Part shown: in pieces, positions 33,789 to 45,936 of the stretch | How positions within the stretch are numbered: position 1 is the stretch's first letter | Layout of the letters: every line of letters starts with the position of its first letter | NCBI GenBank assembly: GCA_031213475.1 | Contig: JARUPZ010000005.1 | Coordinates: 5,185,732-5,249,731 of the forward strand | Direction of reading: 5' to 3' | DNA: 64,000 nt | Source: Nereocystis luetkeana | Lineage: Eukaryota > Sar > Phaeophyceae > Laminariales > Laminariaceae | Program-made: the position numbers and the translations under genes | The notes under the pieces: generated by a model | Database searches by the model: none | Told to the model about the DNA's origin: nothing | Seen by the model: the letters and a program-made list of their open reading frames with translations, nothing else

Positions 33789-35320
33789 AAGCTCTTGGAG
33801 TTTCGATCGCACCATCCCGCTCTAGGGCGGATATGGTGTAGCGATCGTCGGGGAGCAGCCCCCTCCTCCCGCCCGCTCCCACCCTCGCTTCCCTCTCTAT
33901 ACCCCCCCCCCCCCCCCCCCCCCTTCCCCCCCCCCCCCCGGGGGCCGTCAGCGACAGAGGGCACCACTATTGATGCCCAGGCAGTCGTTGTTGCGCGCTC
34001 TCTGTCAGCCCGTCATGACTCCCGATTTACTCTATCTGGTATGGGCATGGTACTTGGCACATGTGCGTCGAAAACGAGTGTTTGTTATTGTCGCCCTGCT
34101 CCCGCGTTGTGGGTTAATTAGTACGCTCTCACATTATAGCCGCGGAGAAACTGGGGATGTTGCCCAGGAGAGTCTTTCTTCCCTTGGGTACGGGCCATTC
34201 CTGACGAACCAACCAAAAAAATCACCATGCGTGACGTGTCGGCATGTTGGAATATGATAAAATATCACGATCCGTGAGTGACATTTCAGCTCTAACGAAA
34301 TGCTGAAAAACGTCACGTTTCGTGATATTTCCAAATTGTGAAACAATCCGATATTTGTTTAATATCATCGGTTTGTGCGGGTGGAGCCAACTCTCGCGAG
34401 TGGCGCACGACCAGGCCGGGCTGGGCCGACCGCGCACTTTCCGGCCCGTCACGTATTCGAATCACGTGCCGATGCCGGACCCAGCCTGCGAGATTCCAAT
34501 CTAGCCGACCGTCGGCCAAGCACGATCCTCGAGATTCCATCTCACACGCCATCTCTCCGGCCTGGTCTGTGACATGCTCGGATCATTTCCCCTTCGGTCT
34601 TCGGGCTACGGCTCCTCCTCCTCGAAATTCCGAGGCCACAACGTGCTCGTCAGCCCGCGCCCAGCGGTGTCTTTGGGTAGACGCCCGTTGTCCGCAAGCG
34701 GCGTGCGAAGTAGAGTCTACCATGCCCCTTTACCGGCGTTCGGATACCGTTGGTACGCGTGGGTTGCGTAATGCCTTGATCAGGCGTATTTCGAGACACG
34801 ACAAAAACTAACGACTCATGGTTTTTTCCTTTTACGGAAAAGCTAAAAAAAATGGCGTCTTTGATCGTGTTTTTTGTCATGATTATCAACAAACAAATCA
34901 CGGTTCGTGACAAAAACCTCACGAATCGTTTTTTTTTTGTTCGTTACGATGACCCTAAGAGACCTCTTTGTTGGTGGTATACATGTTGAGGCATTTATAT
35001 CATAGGTACATTTTGAAGCCGAAGATAGGTGAAGCCCAGGTTGAGTAGACACGGTGAGGTGTCGCACAAAAGACCTTTCAGCCCACAGTAGGTACGATCG
35101 GGCGCGCTGGCCAACCAGAGGGAGGACCACGGAAGCTTTTTCCCGAGTGCAAGATTTAATCTACCTGTTGATGACTTCGAAGGCTTCCGAAGGTTTCCCT
35201 CGTATTTTTTTTTCGTCTTTTCGTTTTTTGAAACCATACATATCTACGATGAGGTGCGTTTTTTCTCTGTGCACGGTTGCGATGCGGTTCGTTCGTTCGT
35301 TCGTTTTTTTTTTTTTTCGA
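33789..35320. other. GC-rich island and AT-rich flanks, no recognised gene
   Basis: Long C-runs lie at 33,902-33,940. 34,381-34,790 is a distinct GC-rich block, open on the plus strand (PLYRRSDTVGTRGLRNALIR near its end), flanked by AT-rich CACGA/TCGTGA-containing sequence at 34,240-34,345 and 34,800-34,960. The abrupt composition change suggests an inserted or formerly coding unit. I cannot name it. Confidence 0.35.
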
Positions 35321-36160
35321 GATTATTTCTTACGGTGCGGTGCGGTTACCCCTTCATCAAGGTTTTTTTCCTCGTACGGTGCGGTTCAGAGTGCATCGTT
35401 TTGGAGTAGAAGCACCGGTGGTGTACCGTAGCCGCACCGTACAAAAAACGTACGGTTCGGGTTGAAACACTTTGGGTTTGGGTCATTGCAGTTATACGTC
35501 ATACGGGTATACTACTACTGCTGTGATTGATATGAATAGTGTATTCATCATACCCCAAAAAAATCACGAGCGGCTTTGCACAGACGCTGCGAGTACCTGG
35601 GAATGATGCAAAAGTATTTCCGAGAGAGAAATCCTTCATGTGCTCCGTGTACTCGCAGTGTTTGGACGGCTTTGTGGACTGCGGGGATACTCGGAGCATC
35701 TGTGCAGCTCTGCACCAATTCTGCTTTTCTGCATCCGTATCGTCGTCGTACAAGCCGTGAGATACACCGGTCGACGGCACGGCCGGCGCCCACCGTTTTC
35801 TTTCACGCGTCAGATCAATTCGCACAGTAGGAAACGCCTGTAGTACGGGTTTCCACCGTACTGTGAGTGCGGTGCGGTGCGTGTTTTTGCTTTGTAGAAT
35901 CCTACACGGTGCAGTGCGGTGTGGATTTTTTCTAGTTTTTCGATGCGGTGCGGTGCGGTATGGTCGAGATTATTAGCACAGGGAATCCTACGGCGCGGTG
36001 CGGTGGGGATTGTATTTTTACGGTGCGGTTTTACCATACCGCGCCGCACCGTTCCGGTGCTACGATTTTGCGTGTAGCAAAAAAACCGCACCGCACCGTA
36101 GGATTCTCTGTGCTAATAATCCCCATCACAACCACACCGCACCGCACCGTAGGGTTCTCA
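35321..36160. repeat. GCACCG/CGGTGC repeat and inverted-repeat cluster
   Basis: CGGTGCGGTGCGGT and its complement recur at least ten times. About 35,965-36,010 (ATTATTAGCACAGGGAATCC, TACGGCGCGGTGCGG) is inverted at about 36,085-36,125 (GCACCGTAGGATTCTCTGTG, CTAATAAT). A further copy of the right arm follows at 36,140-36,172. It could form long GC-rich hairpins. Confidence 0.7.
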
Positions 36161-36422
36161 GTGCTATTATTTATATGAGTTTAATAATCCAGAAACAACA
36201 GCAGTGGTCGAGTTAAGCCTGCCTTCTGTTAGTAGTCAGCATCTCCACAGAAAGTTCCATCGCTCGGTTGGTTGATTTTCTCTTCTTTTTATTATTTTTT
36301 CGATGATTTCGAGTGTTTAGACCTTTTGACAGCAGTCGACGTTTTTTGTACATGCACGAGTAGTAAAACCTGCACAGCAGTCAATAAATAGTGCCGCTTT
36401 TGCATACGATATCATATATATA

Positions 36423-36759
36423 GCCGGTCGCCCCGGTGGTTCAAGTGGTTAACCTCGAATTCTACTTGTTTGAGTCCTGGGTTCGAGCCCCAGGAGGGTC
36501 GGACTTTGACTTTATTTGCAAAAATAAAAAAGGGATTCAATTGTTGAGAGCGCCTTGCAGCGTGGGTAGGCACAATTCGATGCGAGTCGACGAGGGAAGA
36601 AAAGGCTGAAATCTTCTCGCGATAAAAAACGAAGGCACGTACCGTAGCGGGAAGGGGGGAGAAGAGCCTGCTGTGTGACCCCGGATCTGAGTTACGAGTT
36701 GGAAGGAGAGAGAGAAGAAGATGTGCGAAGATAATAAATGGGATGGGAAAAAAAAAAAA
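36423..36759 (+). mobile_element. tRNA-derived SINE, full length
   Basis: Very close to the 29,766 copy. The B box GGTTCGAGCCC at 36,480-36,490 lies in a perfect CCTGG/CCAGG arm. It has the same body and an A-tail followed by a (TA)n run. ATATATATAG flanks the head, so a TA-rich target is possible. Confidence 0.9.
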
Positions 36760-36883
36760 TATATATATATATATATACCACGTATAATTTGCACCAGTAA
36801 TACGATCATGGAGCATGTGCTCGTCTGTCTCTCTGTACTCCAAACATATATCTTTGTCGTGCGCACATTTGACTGTAGAGCTT

Positions 36884-37085
36884 GACCCTTTTGGGACCGC
36901 GGTGTCCTTCTCGTGACTATTAGTAATAATATCTTAGGCTCTGACTGGATTGTCCCCGGAACGAGACCGCGGTCCTATCAAAACAAGGGCGACCGCAGTC
37001 CCGTTTTGGGGAAAAAACCACTTAAATTCTAAGCATTATAGTTTGCCCCCAGAACGGGACTACGTACAGCAGTCCTGGAGGGGAT
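36884..37085. mobile_element. Two adjacent MITE B copies with internal insertions
   Basis: Copy 1 (36,884-36,983) has ACTATTAGTAATAATA at 36,916-36,931 inside its centre. Copy 2 (36,986-37,085) has TACGTACAGCAGT at 37,061-37,073 where other copies read TGCGG. The arms otherwise match the family. Confidence 0.7.
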
Positions 37086-37800
37086 TTTGAGAGTTGACCG
37101 ATGTTGTCCGTTATTTTTCTGTCCCTTGTGACTGACGACTGTCGGCCCCTGTGCCTGCGCCCGGGCCTCTTAAGGGATCCAACCCCGACGAGATAGTTAT
37201 GTTACCGTTATTTCACGCCAACAGTTTCACCGCTGCTGCAACTCCCGTCCAACGTCAATTCCGACAGCAGTAGATAGTTTTGCAGCTGCTGGTGGCGGTG
37301 ACGAGTGTTGTCGTGTGTTCTTCACAATCAAACCGCCCTGTCTACCCTGTCGACATCCACCGTATACGCATACGCTCATCAGTCATACGTACCAATAGCG
37401 ATTTGTCCTTCAATATTAGGGCCGTTTGGATTGAATATTTATGCACAAACTCTCCGTGTGGTCAGGAACGTACGTAGTGGTAGTTTTTTTTTCGACCGGT
37501 GACATAGTTTCCGTTTGGTCTCTGATACCAGTATCAAACGGTGATTGTTTTATCGGCTATAATGGCTTATGTGTCCCCTCCACAGGGCGGGGTGGGTGCA
37601 GTTGCAAAGTTGAAATTATTGTTGTTTTTTTTCTTTTCGCAAATAATCCCGGCCAATCTCGACTGCTGTTACTGCTGTGTATGGCAACCAACCAGTATAA
37701 GTAGCCCATAGACCGTAACCTACATGATGAGCCTTGGCCAATCTGACGAGTCAGCGGTGTTTACACGACTTTGCTTTTTGTCCAAGAGCGGAGTTGCAAC
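37086..37800. other. No gene recognised
   Basis: A MITE C-like palindrome lies at 37,402-37,462 (CAATATTAGGGCCGTTTGGA and its partner). The rest is unassigned. Confidence 0.4.
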
Positions 37801-37909
37801 TATTACGGGGGACCATAGTTAATAGGACCAAACTTTGTTAGTAAAAATGGTTAAATATATTGATTTTTATGTGTACCATAGGTCCTGTTAACTATGGTCC
37901 CCCGTAATA
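37801..37909. mobile_element. MITE family A
   Basis: Complete 109-bp palindrome with TATTACGGGGGACCATAGTT ends and AACTATGGTCCCCCGTAATA. Confidence 0.9.
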
Positions 37910-38154
37910 ACTACAGCAGCAGTACGGCCTCTGGTGTCTAGATGCTCGGCGGTCAGAGCACCAATTCAGGAGGTGTCGATTGGTGCATTTGTATGACGCG
38001 TATGCGAAAGCAATAGAAGCATTACAGCGGCAGTAGTCAGTGTACCCATAGTATGTTCGAGCGGCAGATGAAGCTGCGGACAGCAGCAGTCCAGCTGCAA
38101 GCAGTCCTGCAGACAGGTTAGCAGGCAGCGCGCAGCATACATAGCTGCTGCTCC

Positions 38155-38215
38155 TCCTGCTGCTGCTGCTGCTGCTGCTGCTCGGGTGCTCCTGCTCGTG
38201 CTCCTGCTGCTGTAA
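38155..38215. repeat. (CTG)n microsatellite
   Basis: CTGCTGCTGCTGCTGCTG followed by interrupted CTGCTCGTG-type units. Confidence 0.9.
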
Positions 38216-38640
38216 TCGGTACCGAACCATCAGAACCCAGAACTACGCATCGTTTTTTTTTGTGTGTAATAAGGTGGTGCCGGAGAATCACTCTCTCTCT
38301 TTTCTTCCTTGAGTAAGCTAGCTCCCTCGGCACTTCTATGGCCTCTCAGAACTCTTTCCACCTCATTGATGAACAACGGCTTTTTCTATGCATATACGGT
38401 ACATATTCACTTGCTGGTGGTAAAAAGCGTCCTCCCTTTTTTTTGAGAAGAGCCTTCTCTGTGATTTTTCTTCCATTTTGTGTTATGTTTGCTTCGTTTT
38501 TTTTGTTCTTTCTTTTTTCTTTTTTTTTTCTTCCTCTCTCTTTTCCCTCGTTTTTTTCTCCTCATTTTGGGCTTTTTTTTCGATTTTTTGGATATTTTGT
38601 GGGTATATTTCGCTTTCGAGCTTGTTTCTTTCTCGTTGTG

Positions 38641-39035
38641 ATGCGTGTCGCGGTCGAGCATCTTCCGCAAGCACAGCGCAGCGCACTCAGCCCTGCGCAC
38701 AGCAGCGGACGTGCCTATCTGAGCACGACAACGCAAGCGAGCGGACAGAGAGGCGCCGAGAGCCAACAAAGGAGCATGCCGTCGAGCATCTACCGGCTCG
38801 CTTTTGTCCTCTCGAAACGAAGAAATCGACATGTACCCTTGTCCGCCCTGAAGATAAAAATACCACCGCGTTCCAAGCAGCTGCGGCTGAGCTTCTCCGC
38901 CGCAGCAAGCAGCTGCTGACGCGCGAAGGATTCGCCTTTGTTTTCAGCGTCGATGCAGTACACCAGAAAAACACTGCTCTCTCTCTCTGTCCTTCTGCCT
39001 CTTTTTCATACGTACGTACTACCACTGCTGTATAA
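38641..39035 (+). CDS. Coding-like island, unknown gene
   Basis: One plus frame has ordinary soluble-protein composition over about 130 codons and includes TLVRPEDKNTTAFQAAAAEL and SKQLLTREGFAFVFSVDAV. It is preceded by a T-rich stretch (38,440-38,630) that could be an intron or 5' region. A second plus frame and a minus frame are open over the same interval, because GC-rich sequence has few stops. No splice pair was established and I recognise no domain. Confidence 0.3.
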
Positions 39036-39046
39036 TACGTGCATGG

Positions 39047-39165
39047 AGCGTCCGGTCTTCTTTTCGGAAGCATGTACGGAGCTCTTGGCATTTGCAAGTC
39101 GTCAGTTCGGACCTGCTGCTGTGAATTTGTTGTGGATCTCTGTCAACCTCGCAATGCACAGCAAT
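39047..39165 (+). repeat. Dispersed repeat Z, copy 1
   Basis: Aligns with 54,135-54,242: TTC-GAAGCATG-CGG, CTCTTGGCATT-CAAGTCG, GTGGA-CTCTGTCA and CTTCGCA/CCTCGCA blocks in the same order. It might derive from an old coding fragment, but no function is visible. Confidence 0.55.
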
Positions 39166-39844
39166 TTGTTCCATTCTAGCCTATGAGCGAAGCGTGTTGT
39201 ATGATACCAGGTACCTGGTATGTATGAGTACGCACCTGGTACGTACTACTGATGTGCATGGTAGCTACCTGCTAATACCTAACGCTACTGCATCCATCCC
39301 AACGGGGTATCCCATAGACACATGGTATATACAGCAGTATATATAATACATGGCAGGAGTTATGAGAGTTGTCGATTTCGCTACGGCGGTATGTCTGTAG
39401 CCGATCAATTTCAATGCACAGCACTGTTCGTTGCGCTCGATTCTCCTCGCTTGCATCTCGTCGGTGTGTATGTTTCCGCGTGTTCGTCTGTTGGGCCTTT
39501 GCTTTGTTTTGTCACCGCGCCTTTTGCGTGTTTGTTTTGTCTGGTGGTGTTTTGTGTGTCTGTTCGTTCATGTGTTTGTTTGTTCGTTTGTTTGATTTCG
39601 TTGGTTGGTTGATGGTTTGGTTGTTTGGTTGTCTGCCGGTTCCGTTTTTTTTTTTTTTTCTTGCTCTCTCGGCGGAAGGAAGTCCAGAATACACTACGCG
39701 GAGGTTATCGTTGAGAGCACAAGAGACTACAACACACAGTGAACGGAACAGCAAGTAGTATCAAGTATCATTTTTTTTATGTAAAGCAACAGCTCTGATT
39801 AAAGAGGTCCTATTCATGTAGTAGTACGCACCATAATATCTACT
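39166..39844. other. No gene; module and T/G-rich tracts
   Basis: TACCAGGTACCTGGTATG and related modules at 39,206-39,245, then GTTTGTTTG/TTCGTT-rich sequence with a T-run at 39,643-39,660. Confidence 0.45.
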
Positions 39845-39951
39845 CTTACGGGGGGCATATTTAATAGGACCAAATATTGTTGATAAAAATCGACAAATAT
39901 CAAGGTTTTCATGTTTACCATAGGTCCTAATAACTATGGTCCCCCGTAATA
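39845..39951. mobile_element. MITE family A
   Basis: The left end is diverged (CTTACGGGGGGCATATTTAA); the right end is consensus (AACTATGGTCCCCCGTAATA). Confidence 0.8.
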
Positions 39952-40949
39952 TTAATACCACTGTGAATAGGCGTTGTTCCGATAGTGTTCCTTGTAAGAA
40001 TATCATTCCGAGTCCTCCATTAATAGGTGTTGCCTGAAGACGTCTTGCACGACAAAGAGCATGCACAAAAAACGTGGACAGCTCTTGCATCTTGCATCCG
40101 ACTATTATGTAGTAGTAGGTAATCATGATACGGGTATTATGTAGTATCTGGTTTGATTATATTGCGTCACTCGTGCGACGCGCCAGGTACCGCATGCATA
40201 CGATGGCCTCGGGATGTATAGTAAAAGGCTATTTCACTTGCAAAGCTCACAGGTACCATACAAACAAAGCCCAAAGGCGAGCTGCGGACGCCTCACGTGT
40301 CCTCTCCATGTACGAAATAACAGATCACGAGACTAATCGCGACTGATGAGCACATGTGTGTATATACACCGTACCACCACGCTACCACATACGAGTTCAG
40401 CAGCTGACTGATCCGGACATGAGCACACATGCGCTATACCACCACGCCACCACGTACCAATACAACAGCTGCCTCACCGTGTACAACATGCACGGTCTGT
40501 TTAGAAGGTCGAACGCAGGCGTTCAAACCGAAGAAACGGACGGTCACGGCGGCTTGAATCTCTTCTGTTGCGATGCCGTTGTGACCGCCTTCAAGAGTCC
40601 CTTTGTCACTAACTACTATTAATAGTGCTGTTGCGAGCGCATACGTACGTATCGGCTTTAAAGCCACTACTGCTGTACGCGCCCCTTAGCACGCCCGATA
40701 GATTCTTCGCACGCCGATGCAACAAATATTTGTGAGTTTCTAGGAAAAGCTGGCCTCGCAACTGTGTGCGCCAGTCGTCCCGGTAATCTATCTGGTGGTT
40801 AGCCTCGAAACTACTTCTACGGTCGAAGGTGACTACTGCTCCGATACTTTCCATTGCATATGTTTTAAAGCAAATCGACCGCAGAAAGCGCCTGTTCAGT
40901 TGTGTGTATGCAAAAATTAATATCCGACGCCGTAGGTATTCGCGTGACA
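39952..40949. other. No gene recognised
   Basis: 40,356-40,400 and 40,424-40,470 are short direct repeats (ACCACCACGC-ACCAC-TAC). A CTACTATTAATAGTGCTGTT module lies at 40,614. No splice-supported frame was found. Confidence 0.4.
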
Positions 40950-41150
40950 GTGGACTTTCGCATCCCTACAATGCCGGGACGGAGTACGTCGGGTTTGTTC
41001 TCCAACCAGGCAGACATTGGGGGGGGGGGGGGGGGGGGGGGGGGCTGCTTTGTGACCCTGGATCTCGGTTGATACTATTAATAGCAGTAGGGCGGGGGGA
41101 GAAGGGGGGCGAATATAATAGATGGGACGAGCGAACTAAAATAAAATAAA
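40950..41150 (+). mobile_element. Poly-G element fragment joined to a SINE remnant
   Basis: TTTCGCATCCCTACAATGCC, GGACGGAG-ACGTCGG and CCAGGCAGACATTG are followed by a run of about 24 G. A SINE tail (GTGACCCTGGATCTCGGTTG) comes next, interrupted by TACTATTAATAGCAGTA at 41,073-41,089, and then the A-rich end. Confidence 0.65.
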
Positions 41151-41209
41151 AGAGCAGGTCGCTGTTGTTGTATCAACTTTTATGGTACTCCTCCTCTCGA
41201 GATTTGTTC

Positions 41210-41302
41210 ACCCTTTTTAGGACCGCAGTCCCGTTTCGGGGACAAAGTACTCAGAATTTGACTGATGTGCCCCCAAATCGGGACTGCGGTCCTAAAAGGG
41301 TT
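41210..41302. mobile_element. MITE family B
   Basis: ACCCTTTTTAGGACCGCAGT to GGGACTGCGGTCCTAAAAGG. The inverted arms are nearly perfect. Confidence 0.9.
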
Positions 41303-43023
41303 GTAACCGCAGCCGCGGTTGTGGGGTGACAAAACTTCCTTGAAATCACAGCAGTTGGACGCCGAAACAGCAACCTCAAACATTCCAACATGAAATGTGT
41401 TCAATCTGTCTACGGTCTGTAGAGTACAGCAGTCCTACCTGAGAGTATTAATGGTACGAAGTATACGTGATAAATATCATATATTTGACCAATCTCTCCC
41501 TTAATGTAAAGTCCTTTTGTATTTGATACTACCTGGTACAGCTTAAAAAATGGTTCCTATATTTCGGGACAGAATGATATCAGGTTGAGGGTCACGCAAG
41601 GATTTTTTATTTTTTTTTTTCGCTGGTATACCGTATATATCTTTAAGGGGTCTTGCTTGTTGAAGGCGTGGCCGGTTCGGGTTAGTAGGCTACTCGTAGT
41701 ATCCGGCGGTTTGGGAATCGTGGGATTCCAGGAGTTTTCTCGTTCGATGCGAAAGCGGTTTCTTCATTCGGTGTGGGATGGGACTCGCTGACGTAAACTA
41801 GCCGAACCCTGACTCTAGCCCGTGGCACGTTCGCAGCCAGAACGGGCCAAGACGGATCAGAGAAACGCGGCTGCGCCGCTTTCTCGTCGAGGGAGAAACT
41901 TCCGAACTGCTCAACAAGCACGGTTCCGATCTGCGGACCACGTTTTTTTTTTTTTTTTTTTTTTTTTACCTCCCTTGGCAATGGAAAAAGCAAGCGTCCT
42001 GCTGTTTTTTCCCGTTACGTACATACACGAAACCTATGGGCGTTGAAGTCTATTAGCAGCTTATCGTAGTGAGATGGATCAAGGCACTGGTGGCGTGCCC
42101 TGAGCCCTGACCGACCCAGACCCTGCATAGTTTCCGTTTGCACAACAGCCTTGAACAGGCCGAAATGGGCTGAAAATGGGCCAGAAACGCGGCTGCGCCG
42201 CTCTCTTGCACCGAGGGAGAAAATCCCGAACCGCTCCTGCTCCCACGTTTCCAAACTGCGGGCCACGATTTTCTTTTGTCTCTTCAGGGGAAAGAAGGGT
42301 AAGGAGCGTAAACGTCCTGGAATTTTCCGCCCTATGTACTTGCTACAAGAGCTCTGTTACAAGGCGTGGTATAAACCTGTTGACGTTCGGCTTACCGCTC
42401 CGGTCGTAAATATAAGAACCGCTTAGCATCAATAATAGTGTCTAAATGACCCTCGGATTTTGGCCCTTAGTGGTTTTCTATTATTGCAGGTATGTGCTTT
42501 GTACGTACGCATTACAAACGCCCTGAAAGTAGTCGCCTCTACGTACAGGGCGTGGTATGATACCTATGATGTGGTCGGTGGCGTTCAACTTCTGTTGGCT
42601 ACTGCTGCTGTACGTACGTATATATACCAGGTATATATACTCGTATATAATATACAATATAATATACAATTATACTGGTATACTGAAGTATATATATTTT
42701 AAAAAATGACGGTCGTTTTTTTCTTTTTTTTCTGTTATCGCTCATACCAGTCGGACTCTGACAGTCGTTATCTGGGAAAGACACTCTTAGTCGGCTTCCA
42801 TCTAAAGACTGCGTACAGAGCACGGTCTTGTCGATGGCCCCTGTTTTTTTATATAATACGCACGTGGTTTTTAAATACCTGGTAGGGGTTTATTGGTCTA
42901 CTGCTGTCGTTGGTAGCCTCTGCCGGAGGCAACGTATGAACGGCAGAACCCCCCCTCGACACACCCCATATCTTTGGAGCAGCTACGTACAACAGCAGTA
43001 TTTTGGAGCATCTATGTACGCGC
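41303..43023. other. No confident gene; GC blocks repeated
   Basis: About 41,818-41,935 and 42,143-42,265 are diverged direct copies (GGCC-A-ACGGATCAGAGAAACGCGG, TGCGCCGCTTTCTCGTCGAG and similar), each preceded by CCCTGA-type sequence. MITE C-like elements lie at 41,500-41,582 and 42,393-42,473. T-runs are at 41,943-41,968. The paired GC blocks are open in some frames but lack splice sites. Confidence 0.4.
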
Positions 43024-43119
43024 TAACCCTTTTAGAACCGCAGTCCCGTTTTGGGGACAAACCTCTCAAATTTCAAGTAGTTTATCCCCAAAACGGGACT
43101 GCGATTCTAAAGGGGTTAA
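43024..43119. mobile_element. MITE family B
   Basis: TAACCCTTTTAGAACCGCAG to GGGACTGCGATTCTAAAGGG. Confidence 0.85.
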
Positions 43120-44625
43120 GCGTCTGTAGCGCGGCAGTTGTGTTGTTTAGATCAGCGACGTGTACAACAGCAGCGGGGCAGCAGTTTGGAAGCAGCTGCT
43201 GCGTACACGTACAACAGCTGCTGTAGCGCGACAGTTGTGCTGCTCTTGTCATATTCAACGTGATACAGCAGTTTAGCGTTGATGTCAACATACCCGAGGT
43301 ACGTACTGTTGTAGCCGCGATATTCATTCCAGCAGACCGGCCATGTTTTTGTTTTCGTTTTTTTTTTCGTTCCTTTTTTTTTCGCGTTCATTCGCGGTGT
43401 ATTAATGGTAGATTGAATGAATGAGGAGTAAAATGTTACAGGAGTAGCTTGAGTCAGCCGTCGATTGACCCCGTGCGGTCAGTCGACTGACAACCAAGGA
43501 CTTTTGACAAGACGCAGGACTTCTTACGGTATTACTTCCTGTATATATACCATGGTACGGCTTCTGTCGTTTCGATTCTCCGTACTGCAGGATTCCGTGT
43601 TTTGTCTTTTCGTACATGTACACTTTCAGTTTTGTTCTATTCAATTGTAGGTACTTGCAGTTTTCTTGTTTCCCCCCGTTTTCTTACAGTTTAATTGTAT
43701 TAATTGTCATAGAATCTCCGGGGGGGGGGGGGGGGGTTCTTATTACCGAATCGCCCACATGCATACCTGGTACCGAGCACTACTCTCTGCTGTCCTTAAA
43801 TGTAGGTACCGTTTGTATATTAATATGGAATCCAAACCATCCTTACATTGTAGAACATAGCGGTGTATATTTTAGGAAAATATGTATAATATGTTATCAC
43901 GTACCAGGTACGCAAGACCACCGCCCGCTTCTGCGCCTCCCCTCCCAAGGGCCCATCGCCAACCCTCTTAGGAACACGGAGGCGACGGGGGGGGGGGTAG
44001 AATTGACGATAATAACTGGCGATTACAGCTAAAAAAACGGAGGAGCTGCGTGATTTCTCCGGCGCGATTTGGCGGGGGGGGGGGATGGAACAAGTTTGGT
44101 GGTGCCACGAGTTGACAGAAGCGAGTGATCTTTTATGGTTACAGATACGGCTTCCGCGCGGCATGAACCTATATACCCGTCCTGCTGCTCATATTAAGAG
44201 AGTAGTCGCCTCCTCGCGCTGCTCGTAGTAGACGGTTCAATGGTTGGTAACAACAACACATTAATCAACCATTGTTTTTGGTCGATATCTCGGGGGGTCC
44301 CAGAGGGGTTAACGGTTAACATCTCGTGACTCACACCACTGTTGCGTTACGTATCAGGTCCCTGGCAAAGAGTATAAGGACATTTGCATACAGACAGTAG
44401 TTCCTGGGTGCTGGGGATCATTGTTTTTTGTTTGTATATAGTCATGTACTTCCCAACCATACCGTGGGAGGCGCTGGTCGGGTGTAACCGATCTTGGCCA
44501 ATCGGAGACGAGGGCAACATATCACGCAGCGGATCGTCTCTAGAACTAGAAGACCATAATTCATACCAGGCACCAGGTAGAACACTAGAGCTTACGTGGC
44601 GGCGGAAGAACCCTTGTCGTTTCAG
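43120..44625. other. No gene recognised
   Basis: TGTAGCGCG-CAGTTGTG is repeated at 43,126 and 43,223 among ACAACAGCAG modules. G-runs of 17 and 9-10 lie near 43,722 and 44,070. A MITE C-like palindrome is at 43,786-43,862. Confidence 0.4.
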
Positions 44626-44734
44626 TATTACGGGGAGCCATAGTAAATAGGACCGAATATTGGTTGTAAAAATAGCGAAATATATAGGTTTTTGTGTGTA
44701 CCGTAAGTCCTATTTAACATGGCCCCCCGTAATA
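44626..44734. mobile_element. MITE family A
   Basis: TATTACGGGGAGCCATAGTA to AACATGGCCCCCCGTAATA. Confidence 0.85.
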
Positions 44735-45936
44735 GTACCGTTACGTTTCTTACTTTTTGTTTTCGATAAATTGTTTTGTTCGCCGATGTTCGTAGAGCGG
44801 CCTTTCTGTCTGTCTGTCCGTCTGTCTGTCTGTCTAGCTGTCTGCCTGTCTGTCTGTCTAGCTGTTCGTTTGGCTTTGTTGGCTGGCTGGCCTGTCCCTT
44901 TGTTTTGCTGTTTTGACTGTCTGACTTTTCGTGTCTGTTCGTTCTAGCCTGCCCGAAAATAGTCTACTTACTGCCTGTTCCTCAGTCTGTCTCTTGTTCA
45001 GCCCGTCCGTCCATCGTCCAGCGTTGTTCGTTCTTCTGCGTGTCTGTTTGTCTCGTCTGTGTGGCTGCCTGCGTTTGCGCAGGGGCGTCTGACGCTGACC
45101 CCCCCGGCACCGACCCCCCCAACTATAAAAGCGCGGTTCAGCGCCGCATGAGCAAGAGATGAACAAGCCAGCGCTTTTTCTTCTTTGCTTTCAACCCTGT
45201 GGTTGTTTTGTAAACATGAGCCATGGGTATATTCTTCGCATGCGTGCACGACGCTCTCTTTTTCGTTCCGTGTGGCTTGAGCATGAGCCCCCCATGTCAG
45301 CACGTGAGGATGAGTGACCATTAGCGTGCCAGCATGACAACCATGAGCGTATCGACACGGGCATGGATGCATTAAACGCGCAAGCACGTACCTGGTACGT
45401 GATAGGCACAACTGCACTTGCATCGCGCCAGCAACCTCGTGCACGGTAGTGGACAATATTGCCACGAACCAACCATGAAAATGTTTCCCCCCTACCGCCC
45501 TGGATTTGCATCCACTCCCACGGCATCTTGGCTGTCATTGTTGAACATGGGCATCTTGCTTGTTCCACACCTCTCTGGCCGTACATACACACACACAAAA
45601 AGTGGAGCTTATGTTTTTGTCGGTCAGAGTGCTATCGTAAGACACTGTTGTACTGCCGCCAAACCGGCTTTCCCCCCCCCCTTCTATAGCCCTCGTTTCC
45701 CATCCTTCCCTCTTTACCCGTCCGCCTACCCACTCCATATTTTTCGTCGAATTGTTGCGCATCAGCATTTTTGGTAGGCAATGATGCCACCAGCCCGATG
45801 AAACCGTCTGTAGTTTTCCTCTGACGGCCCTTGTTTTACGTCCGCCTCTCTTGACCCAATATAACCCCACCCACCCATTCACCCACCGCCTATTTACTGT
45901 TTGTCGTTGCTGCTTGTCATTTGTTGTGCCTGCCAG
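44735..45936. other. Upstream of the DUF389 gene; TCTG-rich tract
   Basis: 44,803-44,870 is a TCTG/CTGTC microsatellite. Its 5' exons should lie in or beyond this stretch, but none could be fixed. A minus-strand segment near 45,490-45,550 (MFNNDSQDAVGVDANPG then GTAGGG) is exon-like but isolated. Confidence 0.35.
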
